Shown in pieces: positions 1 through 7,525 of a DNA stretch of 64,000 bases. The DNA comes from Acidimicrobiaceae bacterium. GTDB lineage: Bacteria > Actinomycetota > Acidimicrobiia > Acidimicrobiales > Ilumatobacteraceae. The notes beneath the pieces were generated by a model that had not been told where the DNA came from, did not search any database, and saw nothing but the letters and a program-made list of their open reading frames with translations. A program made the translations under genes and the position numbers. The DNA lies in contig JACJWG010000004.1 of assembly GCA_020637235.1 (NCBI GenBank), positions 124,001 to 188,000 on the forward strand, in the 5' to 3' direction. Position 1 is the stretch's first letter; each line of letters starts with the position of its first letter.

Positions 1-150
1 GTAACGGCGCTGCGCCGTGGTCGTGGCTCGCGTTATCGCCGCGTGAACGCTGTGTTGCAGGGGTCCGGCGGCACTCGGCGAGGACGGCCGCGCTGGTATC
101 CATACGCCGTCCCAGGGAGCGTCGTCCGGCGTCGGGACGGAGGAGCCGCC

Positions 151-1551
151 ATGTCGTCAGACCAGTCCGCGACGTCGCACGAGGCGCCCGTCGACCTGTT
201 GGTCGCCGGCGCGGATCTGGTCGCCACCATGGACGTCGGACGGCGAGAGATCGCGGGCGGTTGGGTGGCCGTGACCGATGGTCGTGTGGTGGGCATCGGT
301 GGGCCGGGTGCCGAGCCACGAGCTCGTGAGGTGCTGCGCGCCGACGGGTGCCTGGTGACGCCCGGCCTGGTGAACACCCATCACCACATCTACCAGAACC
401 TCACCCGCTCGTTCGCGCCGGCGCTCGGCGGCGACCTGTTCGACTGGCTGCGCACGCTGTACCCCGTGTGGAGCCGCCTCGACGAGGAAGCGGCCTACGT
501 GTCGGCGTGGATCGGCCTGGCCGAGCTCGCCCTCGGCGGGTGCACCACCACCACCGACCACCTGTACGTGCACCCCCGGGGCGGCGGCGACCTGATCGGC
601 GCGGAGATCGCCGCGGCGAGCGAGCTCGGCATGCGGTTCCACCCGACGCGGGGCTCGATGAGCCTGTCGGTGAAGGACGGTGGGCTGCCGCCCGACTCGG
701 TGGTGCAGGACGACGACGAGATCCTCGCCGACAGCGAGCGGCTCGTGCTGCACCACCACGACCCGTCGCACGGGGCGATGGTGCGCATCGCGCTCGCGCC
801 CTGTTCGCCGTTCTCCGTGACGCCGGCGCTGATGCGCCGGACAGCCGAGTTGGCCGAGCGGCTCGACGTGCGGCTGCACACGCATCTCGCCGAGGACGCC
901 GACGAGGACGAGTTCTGTCTGGCGACGTTCGGGAAGCGGCCGATCGAGCACTTCGAGGACGTCGGATGGGGCAGTGATCGGAGCTGGGTGGCGCACTGCG
1001 TGTTCCCGAACGACGACGAGATCGGCCGGCTGGCGAGGTGGGGGACCGGGGTGGCCCACTGCCCGAGCAGCAACCAGCTGATCGGCGCCGGTCTCGCGCC
1101 GATCCGCGAGCTGCGCGACGCCGGCGTGCCGGTCGGTCTCGGCTGCGACGGCTCGGCGTCGACGGACTGCGCCTCGATGTGGGTGGAGGCCCGTGGCGCG
1201 CTGCTCCTCGCCCGGCTGCGCGGGGGTCCGGCGGCGATGCGGGCTCGCGAGGCGCTCGAGATGGGCACCCTCGGTGGTGCGGCCTGCCTCGGCCGCACCG
1301 ACATCGGCCATCTGTCCGTCGGCGCGGTCGCCGACCTCGTGTGCTGGCCGCTCGAGGGGATCGCCTTCGCGGGAGCGCTGTCCGATCCCGTGGAGGCGTG
1401 GCTGCGGTGCGGTCCGGTGGCCGCTCGGCACACGGTCGTGCACGGTCGGCCGGTGGTGCGCGACGGCGTCCTGGTGAGCGAGCGTGTGGACGAGATGCTC
1501 GGCAGGCACCGCGCGATCGCCGCCGCCTGGCTCGTCGCGGCCATGGGCTGA
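151..1551 (+). CDS. 8-oxoguanine deaminase-type amidohydrolase
   Basis: A 466-residue metal-dependent amidohydrolase of the TrzA/AtzB/8-oxoguanine deaminase branch, expected to hydrolyse an exocyclic amino or chloro group on a purine or triazine ring in the cytoplasm. The zinc-site motifs are visible in order: the His cluster in VNTHHHIYQN (about residues 75-84), HTHLAED, VAHCVFPN and GCDGSAS. Length and motif order match the family. An open frame extends upstream to position 43, but the ATG at 151 has GGAGGA 6 nt ahead and is the better start. The next gene begins 116 bp downstream and is unrelated. The exact substrate is inferred from overall resemblance to 8-oxoguanine deaminases; another aminohydrolase substrate is possible. 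Bases 1-150 show no gene. Confidence 0.82.
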   Translation: MSSDQSATSHEAPVDLLVAGADLVATMDVGRREIAGGWVAVTDGRVVGIGGPGAEPRAREVLRADGCLVTPGLVNTHHHIYQNLTRSFAPALGGDLFDWLRTLYPVWSRLDEEAAYVSAWIGLAELALGGCTTTTDHLYVHPRGGGDLIGAEIAAASELGMRFHPTRGSMSLSVKDGGLPPDSVVQDDDEILADSERLVLHHHDPSHGAMVRIALAPCSPFSVTPALMRRTAELAERLDVRLHTHLAEDADEDEFCLATFGKRPIEHFEDVGWGSDRSWVAHCVFPNDDEIGRLARWGTGVAHCPSSNQLIGAGLAPIRELRDAGVPVGLGCDGSASTDCASMWVEARGALLLARLRGGPAAMRAREALEMGTLGGAACLGRTDIGHLSVGAVADLVCWPLEGIAFAGALSDPVEAWLRCGPVAARHTVVHGRPVVRDGVLVSERVDEMLGRHRAIAAAWLVAAMG

Positions 1552-1667
1552 GGTCGGCGCACTCGCCTTCGACCTGGCGGTCGGGTCGTCGATCGGTCCG
1601 GTCGAGCGCAGGTCCCCCGGCAGCGGCAGCCCGGGAACCGACACCGCCCGCCCGACGTCGAACCACC

Positions 1668-2984
1668 ATGACCATTCGTCGATTCGGTTCGATCCTCGTC
1701 GCCACCTCACTCGTCGCCGGCGCGTGCGGCGGGGACGAGTCGGGTACGGAGCCGTCCGGCACCGACCCCGCGGCGAACCCGACGGCGCACTTGGTGGCCG
1801 TGCCGGCGCGGCTCGCATCGACCGCCGATCCGGCACCGGCCGGCACGGGCGTCACCGAGTTCGGATTCGAGTTGCTGGCCGCCAGCTCGGCCGCGACGGG
1901 CCCGACGAACAACGTCGTCGTGTCGCCGCTCAGCGTCGCGATCGCGCTGGCGCTCGCCGAGCCGGGCGCGAGCGGTGATGCGGTCGCGCAGTTCCACGAG
2001 CTGCTCGGGATCGACGACCCGGTGGCATGGCGCCAGTCGCTCGCCGCGCTGGAGCTCGCACTCGAGGCTCGGCAACCGGACCCCGTCGTCGACACGGGTG
2101 GCGACGACGAGCAGTCACCCGGCGAGTTGCACGTGAGCGTGGCCGACGCCGCGTTCGTGCGGCCGGGCTACCCGTTCCGCGACGACTACCTCGACGTGCT
2201 CGGCACCGTGTTCGGCGCACATCTGGAGGAGCTCGACTTCGCCGATCCGGCGGCGGCAGCGGCCAGGATCAACGACTTCATCGCCGGCGAGACCGACGAC
2301 CGCATCACCGATCTGGTGCCGCCGTCGGCCATCGATCCCGACGCCACCGTGCTCGCGCTGGTGAACGCACTGCTGTTGCAGGCGTCGTGGTTGTCGGTGT
2401 TCGACGAGGCCCGCACGGCGGACGGCACCTTCTCGACGGCCGCCGGCAACGAGGTGACGGTGCCGATGATGCACGGCGCGAGCGAGCGGTCGGGTCGGGG
2501 TGACGGGTGGGTGGGCGCGACGAAGCCGCTCGTCGGACGGTTGGCGCTGGAGGTGGTGCTGCCCGACGAGGGGCGCTTCGACGAGGTGGCCGGTCGCTTC
2601 GGCGAGGTGATCGGCCAGCTCGCGGCGAGCCCCAACCCCGGCGGCGACCTGGTGGTGCCGCGCGTCGAGACCCGGGTGAACACCGAACTGACCGGGGTGC
2701 TGCAGGACATGGGTCTCGTGGCGCCGTTCTCGCCCGGGTCGATGCTCGGCGTCGCCGACGATCCCGACACCGCCATCTCCGACGTCTTGCACGAGACGTG
2801 GTTGTCGATCGACGAGGACGGGATCGAGGCCGCAGCGGCAACGGTGGTGCTGATGGTGGCGACCTCGGCACCGATCGACGAGCCCGTCCCGGTGGTGCTC
2901 GACCGTCCGTTCCTGTTCCGCATCGTCGACACGGTCACCGGCGCGACGCTGTTCACGGGGCGGATCGCCGACCCGACCGCCTGA
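1668..2984 (+). CDS. Serpin-family protease inhibitor, predicted lipoprotein
   Basis: A 438-residue serpin. The N-terminus is a short signal peptide ending in LVAGAC, read as a lipobox, so the protein is probably anchored outside the cell membrane. The C-terminal serpin signature is clear (DRPFLFRIVD, LFTGRIADP). The hinge of the reactive-centre loop reads EDGIEAAAAT (about residues 383-392), with small residues from P12 to P9, which in known serpins allows loop insertion and marks inhibitory members. Counting from the hinge puts P1 near residue 399, in the segment VATSAP, but the target protease cannot be deduced. The ATG at 1668 is chosen because it starts the signal peptide; the frame is open much further upstream. 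Bacterial serpins are patchily distributed, so the gene may have been acquired. Confidence 0.88.
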   Translation: MTIRRFGSILVATSLVAGACGGDESGTEPSGTDPAANPTAHLVAVPARLASTADPAPAGTGVTEFGFELLAASSAATGPTNNVVVSPLSVAIALALAEPGASGDAVAQFHELLGIDDPVAWRQSLAALELALEARQPDPVVDTGGDDEQSPGELHVSVADAAFVRPGYPFRDDYLDVLGTVFGAHLEELDFADPAAAAARINDFIAGETDDRITDLVPPSAIDPDATVLALVNALLLQASWLSVFDEARTADGTFSTAAGNEVTVPMMHGASERSGRGDGWVGATKPLVGRLALEVVLPDEGRFDEVAGRFGEVIGQLAASPNPGGDLVVPRVETRVNTELTGVLQDMGLVAPFSPGSMLGVADDPDTAISDVLHETWLSIDEDGIEAAAATVVLMVATSAPIDEPVPVVLDRPFLFRIVDTVTGATLFTGRIADPTA

Positions 2985-3042
2985 TCGCCTTCGTCACATC
3001 GGGCAGACTGCTGAAACGCGACGACGAAGGGAGCTGCCGACC

Positions 3043-3522
3043 GTGGTGACGTGGAACGAGTTCGAGACGGCCGAGCCGGTGCTGGCAGCCAAGGTGCGGG
3101 CGAGCTTCGAGGCCGGCCGGCACAAGACGATGGCCACCTTGCGCGCCGATGGATCACCGCGCATCAGTGGCACCGAGTGCGAGTTCGTCGACGGCCGGCT
3201 GCAGCTCGGCTCGATGACGGGCTCGCGCAAGGGCGCCGACCTCGTCCGAGATCCGCGGTGCGCACTGCACGGCCCCACGTTCCACCCCGAGCCGGGGCGG
3301 GAGACGGACTGGCCGGGGGAGGCGAAGATCGCCGGCCTCGCCGAGCTCGCCGGTGCACTCGCGGGCGAGGACGGGGATACCGGCGCCGCCGAGTCGCAGG
3401 GCGAGCTGTTCGTGATCGACGTGCGCGAGGTGGTGCACACCGGACTGAACGACGCTGGCACGGCGCTCGTGGTGGAGTGGTGGACGCCCGAGGGCGGCCG
3501 CCGGCGCATCGAACGCGAGTGA
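3043..3522 (+). CDS. Pyridoxamine 5'-phosphate oxidase-family protein
   Basis: A 159-residue split-barrel protein of the PNPOx-like superfamily, which binds FMN or, in many actinobacterial members, F420. The N-terminal pattern FEAGRHKTMATLRADGSPRI and the following GTECEF and LGSM strands are typical of the flavin-binding barrel. A purine-rich stretch (GAAGGGAG) precedes the GTG at 3043; a second GTG at 3046 is equally possible. Cofactor and substrate cannot be decided. The gene converges tail to tail with the next one, with 4 bp between the two stop codons. Confidence 0.75.
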   Translation: MVTWNEFETAEPVLAAKVRASFEAGRHKTMATLRADGSPRISGTECEFVDGRLQLGSMTGSRKGADLVRDPRCALHGPTFHPEPGRETDWPGEAKIAGLAELAGALAGEDGDTGAAESQGELFVIDVREVVHTGLNDAGTALVVEWWTPEGGRRRIERE

Positions 3523-3526
3523 CCGA

Positions 3527-5107
3527 TCAGCGCCCGCGGCGGGCGCGGAACACCACGTCGTCGACGTGGTGCGACGACGCAGCGCCGGGCGGCCGTGGCC
3601 GGCGCTCGTGCACCTCGACCGTCCACGACGGATCGTCGGCGACGACTCGCGCCACGTCGTCGACGCGCACGTAGGCGTCGGGGTCGAACATGCGCGTGCC
3701 GACCGCCGGGTCGAGCGGCGTGCGCATCGGCTCGAGGTCGTGGCTCACCACGAGCAACCGGCCGCCAGGTGCCACGGCCCGCATCATGCCGAGCACGGCT
3801 CGGTCGTCGGGGGTGCGCGGGATCGACGCGTACTGTGCCGACACGAGGTCGAACGCTGCATCGTCGAACGCGTCGGGGGCGTTCGCGTCGATCTGGCGGG
3901 CCACCAGATCGAGCCCTCGTCGCGCTGCTTCGGCGGCGATGCGATCGACGGCGCGTGCGGACACGTCGGTGGCGGTGACCCGCCAGCCGCGTTCTGCGAG
4001 CCACACGGCGTCACCACCCTCGCCGGCTCCGACGTCGAGTGCCCGGCCCGGCTCGAGATCGGTCACCTCGTGCACCATCGATCCGTTCGGGTTGCCGCTC
4101 CACACCCGGTCGCCGCTGTAGCGGTGGTCCCAGTCGGCCTCGTTGGAGGCCCGGCGCACCGCACGAGCGAGGTCGTCCTCGGCCAGCTCGAACGCGATCA
4201 TCGCCCCGATCCAGCTGCCGTTCGCCGCCGCGTGCAGCACCTGCTGGCCGGGATCGGCGACGTTGCCCGCGGCGAACAGGCCGGGCACGTCGGTGGCGCC
4301 GTTCGCCGCCACGGCGAGGTGGTCGCCGAGGCCCGAGGGATGCGCCACGGGGACGAGGCCGATCGACGCGAACGGCTCGGTGCGCGCCCGGAAGCGTGGT
4401 CCGACCGCCACCACGTCGGTGTCGATCCGTGTGCCGTCGGCGAGCTCGACCGCCACCACCCGGTCGTCGTCGATCACCAGCGCCGTGGCGGTCGCCCGCA
4501 CGATCCGCACCCCGCCGAGCTCCAACGTCGACAGCCGCTCCTCGTCCATCTCGACGTCGGCAGCCACCACCAGTGTGAGCCGTTCGGAGAGCTGACGGAA
4601 CAGCGCCGTAGGGTGCAGGCCCATCGGATGCGTCACGAGCTGCACCACGCGCAGGTCGCGCACCTCGAACCCGTGGCAGAACGGGCAGTGCACCACGTCG
4701 CGACCCCACCGCTCGGCGAGGCCCTCCACCGGCGGCAGCTCGTCCACCAGTCCGGTGGCCACGAGCACGCGCCGGGCCACCACGGCGTGACCGCCGGTGA
4801 GGTGGAGCCGCAGCCGTCCGTCGTCGAGCCGCTCCGCGTCGTCCACCCGGCCGGTGACCACCTCGCCGCCGTAGCTGCGCACCTCGCTGCGCGCGATCGC
4901 GAGCAGCTCGCCGGGCGGCCGGCCGTCGTGACCGACGAAGCCGTGCATGTGTGCGGCCGGTGCGTTGCGTGGAGTGCCGCTGTCGACGACGAACACCGAT
5001 CGGCGTTGACGCACGAGTTGGAGCGCAGCGGCGAGACCGGCGGCCGACCCGCCGGCGACGGCGACGTCGACGTGGCGTTCGAAGCGGGGTGTGGAGTGAT
5101 CGGGCAT
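3527..5107 (-). CDS. Fused thioredoxin-reductase-like oxidoreductase and SAM methyltransferase
   Basis: A 526-residue two-domain protein. Residues about 10-310 form a FAD/NAD(P)-dependent oxidoreductase like thioredoxin reductase: dinucleotide-binding AGGSAAGLAAAL near the N-terminus, a CPFC redox motif at residues 141-144 and a second nucleotide-binding region. Residues about 335-526 are a class I methyltransferase, with the SAM motif LDVGAGEGGDAVWLAERG. This fusion occurs in other actinobacteria; substrates are not known to me. Start: ATG at 5107, which lies 7 nt after TAACGT and has no Shine-Dalgarno sequence, so the transcript may be leaderless. The frame is open upstream to 5770 but runs antisense to the regulator. 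The divergent XRE-cupin gene and the dyad between them suggest local regulation. Confidence 0.85.
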   Translation of the reverse strand: MPDHSTPRFERHVDVAVAGGSAAGLAAALQLVRQRRSVFVVDSGTPRNAPAAHMHGFVGHDGRPPGELLAIARSEVRSYGGEVVTGRVDDAERLDDGRLRLHLTGGHAVVARRVLVATGLVDELPPVEGLAERWGRDVVHCPFCHGFEVRDLRVVQLVTHPMGLHPTALFRQLSERLTLVVAADVEMDEERLSTLELGGVRIVRATATALVIDDDRVVAVELADGTRIDTDVVAVGPRFRARTEPFASIGLVPVAHPSGLGDHLAVAANGATDVPGLFAAGNVADPGQQVLHAAANGSWIGAMIAFELAEDDLARAVRRASNEADWDHRYSGDRVWSGNPNGSMVHEVTDLEPGRALDVGAGEGGDAVWLAERGWRVTATDVSARAVDRIAAEAARRGLDLVARQIDANAPDAFDDAAFDLVSAQYASIPRTPDDRAVLGMMRAVAPGGRLLVVSHDLEPMRTPLDPAVGTRMFDPDAYVRVDDVARVVADDPSWTVEVHERRPRPPGAASSHHVDDVVFRARRGR

Positions 5108-5114
5108 GGACACG

Positions 5115-5120
5115 ACGTTA
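5115..5120 (-). promoter_or_regulatory. Putative -10 hexamer TAACGT, leaderless start
   Basis: TAACGT on the minus strand ends 7 nt before the ATG at 5107, the spacing expected when transcription begins at the start codon. No ribosome binding site is visible. The same arrangement recurs at several other genes in the window. Confidence 0.4.
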
Positions 5121-5146
5121 CGGGCGATTGCTGAAGTCGTACACTG

Positions 5147-5165
5147 CCTTGCAGGATTCGCAAGG
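5147..5165. promoter_or_regulatory. Inverted repeat, candidate operator
   Basis: A perfect dyad CCTTGC-N7-GCAAGG lies in the 82-bp gap between the divergent oxidoreductase-methyltransferase and XRE-cupin genes, about 40 bp upstream of each start. It is the obvious candidate binding site for the XRE-cupin regulator. Seen: the symmetry and position. Inferred: the function. Confidence 0.45.
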
Positions 5166-5189
5166 CGCGAGCGAGGAGGACGGTGACCG

Positions 5190-5765
5190 ATGGCGGAGTT
5201 GGCGGAGATCGAACAGGTCGTGCGGGCACGGCTGCGCGGCCTGCGCACCTCGCTCGGCTGGTCGCTCGACGACCTCGCGAGACGCAGCAACCTGAGCGCC
5301 TCGACGATCAGCCGGATCGAGACCGGTCGCCGGACGATCGGCCTCGACGTGCTGTTGCCGTTGGCATCGGCGCTGCAGGTGGATCTCGGGGCGCTGCTCG
5401 ACCTCGACGCCGACGACGACGTGGTGATCCGGCCGTTGCCGCAACGCACCGGCGGGCACACGATGTGGTTGTTGAGCCGGCCGACCGGCGCCACCACCGC
5501 CCTGAAGATGCGGGTGACACCTCGCCGTGGTCGCGTCGAGCAGCGCGTGCATCCGGGACGTGACTGGTTCTTCGTGCTGGAGGGCCGGGTGCGGCTGCAC
5601 CTCGGCGACCGCCAGATCGTGGTGGAAGCGGGCGAGGCAGCGGAGTTCGCGACGATGACCCCACACGCCCTCGACGCGATCGACGGACCGGCGGAGCTGA
5701 TCATGATCGTCGACCACGACGGACGCCGGGCCCACGTGCACGCCGAGGACGACCCGGCGCGCTGA
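5190..5765 (+). CDS. XRE-family regulator with C-terminal cupin sensor
   Basis: A 191-residue transcription factor. Residues about 10-65 are a helix-turn-helix of the XRE/Cro type (LRTSLGWSLDDLARRSNLSA, then STISRIETGRRTIGLD). Residues about 110-185 are a small cupin barrel (PGRDWFFVLEGRVRLHLGDR, then VEAGEAAEFATMTPHALDAI) that probably senses a small molecule or metal. The layout is that of the PuuR/SutR class. The ATG at 5190 follows GAGGAGGACGGTGACCG, a good ribosome binding site. It is transcribed away from the oxidoreductase-methyltransferase fusion and likely controls it and itself through the dyad at 5147-5165. Ligand unknown. Confidence 0.85.
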   Translation: MAELAEIEQVVRARLRGLRTSLGWSLDDLARRSNLSASTISRIETGRRTIGLDVLLPLASALQVDLGALLDLDADDDVVIRPLPQRTGGHTMWLLSRPTGATTALKMRVTPRRGRVEQRVHPGRDWFFVLEGRVRLHLGDRQIVVEAGEAAEFATMTPHALDAIDGPAELIMIVDHDGRRAHVHAEDDPAR

Positions 5766-5829
5766 TCCACACGAGGGTACGATCCGGCGTGCGCTGCGGG
5801 GGCGGCGCACCGGAGGGAGGGGGTCGTCG

Positions 5830-7464
5830 ATGGGTGTGCAGATGCACTTCGCCGCGATCTGGGAGGCGGTCGCCGACGTGATGGGCGACCGCCCTGCCGT
5901 GGTGCAGGGCGAACGGGCCATCTCGTGGCAGCAGTACGACGAGCGAGCCTCGCGTCTCGCCGGCGCGCTCGTGGCCGCCGGTCTCGGACCGGGATCGAAG
6001 GTCGGGATGTACCTGTACAACTCGACCGAGTACTGCGAGACCAACTTCGGCGCGATGAAGTTCGGGGCGATCCCGATCAACGTCAACTACCGCTACCTCG
6101 ACGACGAGCTGAGGTACCTGCTCGACAACTCCGACGCCGAGGCGGTGGTGTTCAACACCTCGCTCGGCGACCGGATCGCACGGGTGACCGCCGGGCTGTC
6201 GAAGGTGAAGCTGCTCGTCGAGGTGGACGACGGCCCAGCACCCGACGGGTCGACGCACGTCGACGGCGCGATCGCGTACGACGACCTCCTCGCCGCCCAC
6301 GACCCGCTCGAGCGGCGCAGCTTCACCGGCGACGAGATCTACATGCTCTACACCGGCGGCACCACCGGCATGCCGAAGGGCGTGATGTACCCGCTGTCGG
6401 ACTTCACCAGCTTCTTCGTCAAGGGCTACCCGTCGATGATCGGCCTGCCGGCGCTGGCGTCGGCCGACGAACTGCTCGCCGCGGTCGAGGCGTCGCGCGA
6501 CGGCAACCAGCTGGTCGCGATGTCGGGGCCGCCGCTCATGCACGGCACGGGTTGCTGGCTCGGGATGATGGTGCCACACATGTTCGGTGGCACGGCCTGC
6601 CTGTTGGAGAGTCGCAGTCTCGATCCGGCCGAGGTGTGGACGGTGGTCGAGCGTCGCGGCGTGCAACACCTGATCATCGTCGGTGACGCCTTCGCCAAGC
6701 CGCTGGTGCGCGCGCTCGAGACCGAACCCGACCGATGGGACCTGTCGTCACTTCGGCTGATGATCTCGTCGGGAGCGATGTTCTCGACCGAGGTGAAGCA
6801 GCGGCTGTTCGACTTCGTCCCCCAACTCGCGATCGCCGACGTGCTCGGCTCCACCGAGGGTGGCATGGGTCAGTCGGTCACCACGAAGGACACGCCGGCC
6901 GGCGAGACCGCGAAGTTCGGTCTGTCGCCCACCACCAAGGTGTTCACCGACGACGGTCGTGAAGTGCAGCCGGGCTCGGGCGAGATCGGCATGGTGGCCA
7001 ACGGCGGGCTCGTGCCGCTGGGTTACTACAAGGACGAGGAGAAGTCGGCTCGTACGTTCCGCGAGGTGAACGGTGCTCGCTACTCGTTCCCGGGCGACAT
7101 GGCCCGCATCGCCGCCGACGGCTCGCTCGAACTGCTCGGGCGCGGATCGAACTGCATCAACACGGGCGGCGAGAAGGTCTTCCCCGAAGAGGTCGAAGAA
7201 GCGCTGAAGCAGCACCCCGCGGTCGAGGACGCGCTGGTGTTCGGCGTGCCCGACGACCGGTTCGGCAACCGCATCGTGGGCGTCGTGTCGCTGTCGCCCG
7301 GTGCGACCGCCGCGCCGGACGACATCCTCGGCCACGTGCGGACCAAGCTCTCGAGCTACAAGTTGCCGCGTGCGCTGCACGTGGCCGAGCGGGTGCCGCG
7401 CGCGCCGAACGGCAAGGCCGACTACCCGAGCGCGAAGGCGATCTTCGAGGCGTCGGCCACCTGA
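5830..7464 (+). CDS. Acyl-CoA synthetase (AMP-forming, FadD-like)
   Basis: A 544-residue member of the ANL adenylating superfamily, expected to activate a carboxylic acid with ATP and CoA via an acyl-adenylate. The AMP-binding P-loop is intact (YMLYTGGTTGMPKGVM), followed by LGSTEGG, and the hinge and C-terminal lysine region (GRGSNCINTGGEKVFPEEVE, APNGKADYP) are complete. Length is normal. GAGGGAGGGGG precedes the ATG at 5830. It resembles long-chain or steroid side-chain FadD enzymes of actinobacteria, but chain-length specificity cannot be read. No other fatty-acid gene is adjacent. Confidence 0.88.
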   Translation: MGVQMHFAAIWEAVADVMGDRPAVVQGERAISWQQYDERASRLAGALVAAGLGPGSKVGMYLYNSTEYCETNFGAMKFGAIPINVNYRYLDDELRYLLDNSDAEAVVFNTSLGDRIARVTAGLSKVKLLVEVDDGPAPDGSTHVDGAIAYDDLLAAHDPLERRSFTGDEIYMLYTGGTTGMPKGVMYPLSDFTSFFVKGYPSMIGLPALASADELLAAVEASRDGNQLVAMSGPPLMHGTGCWLGMMVPHMFGGTACLLESRSLDPAEVWTVVERRGVQHLIIVGDAFAKPLVRALETEPDRWDLSSLRLMISSGAMFSTEVKQRLFDFVPQLAIADVLGSTEGGMGQSVTTKDTPAGETAKFGLSPTTKVFTDDGREVQPGSGEIGMVANGGLVPLGYYKDEEKSARTFREVNGARYSFPGDMARIAADGSLELLGRGSNCINTGGEKVFPEEVEEALKQHPAVEDALVFGVPDDRFGNRIVGVVSLSPGATAAPDDILGHVRTKLSSYKLPRALHVAERVPRAPNGKADYPSAKAIFEASAT

Positions 7465-7525
7465 GCCGATCCCCCCACGTGCTCGGTCGTCGAGGGACGG
7501 GTCGAGCGCCTACGCTGCCTCGCTC

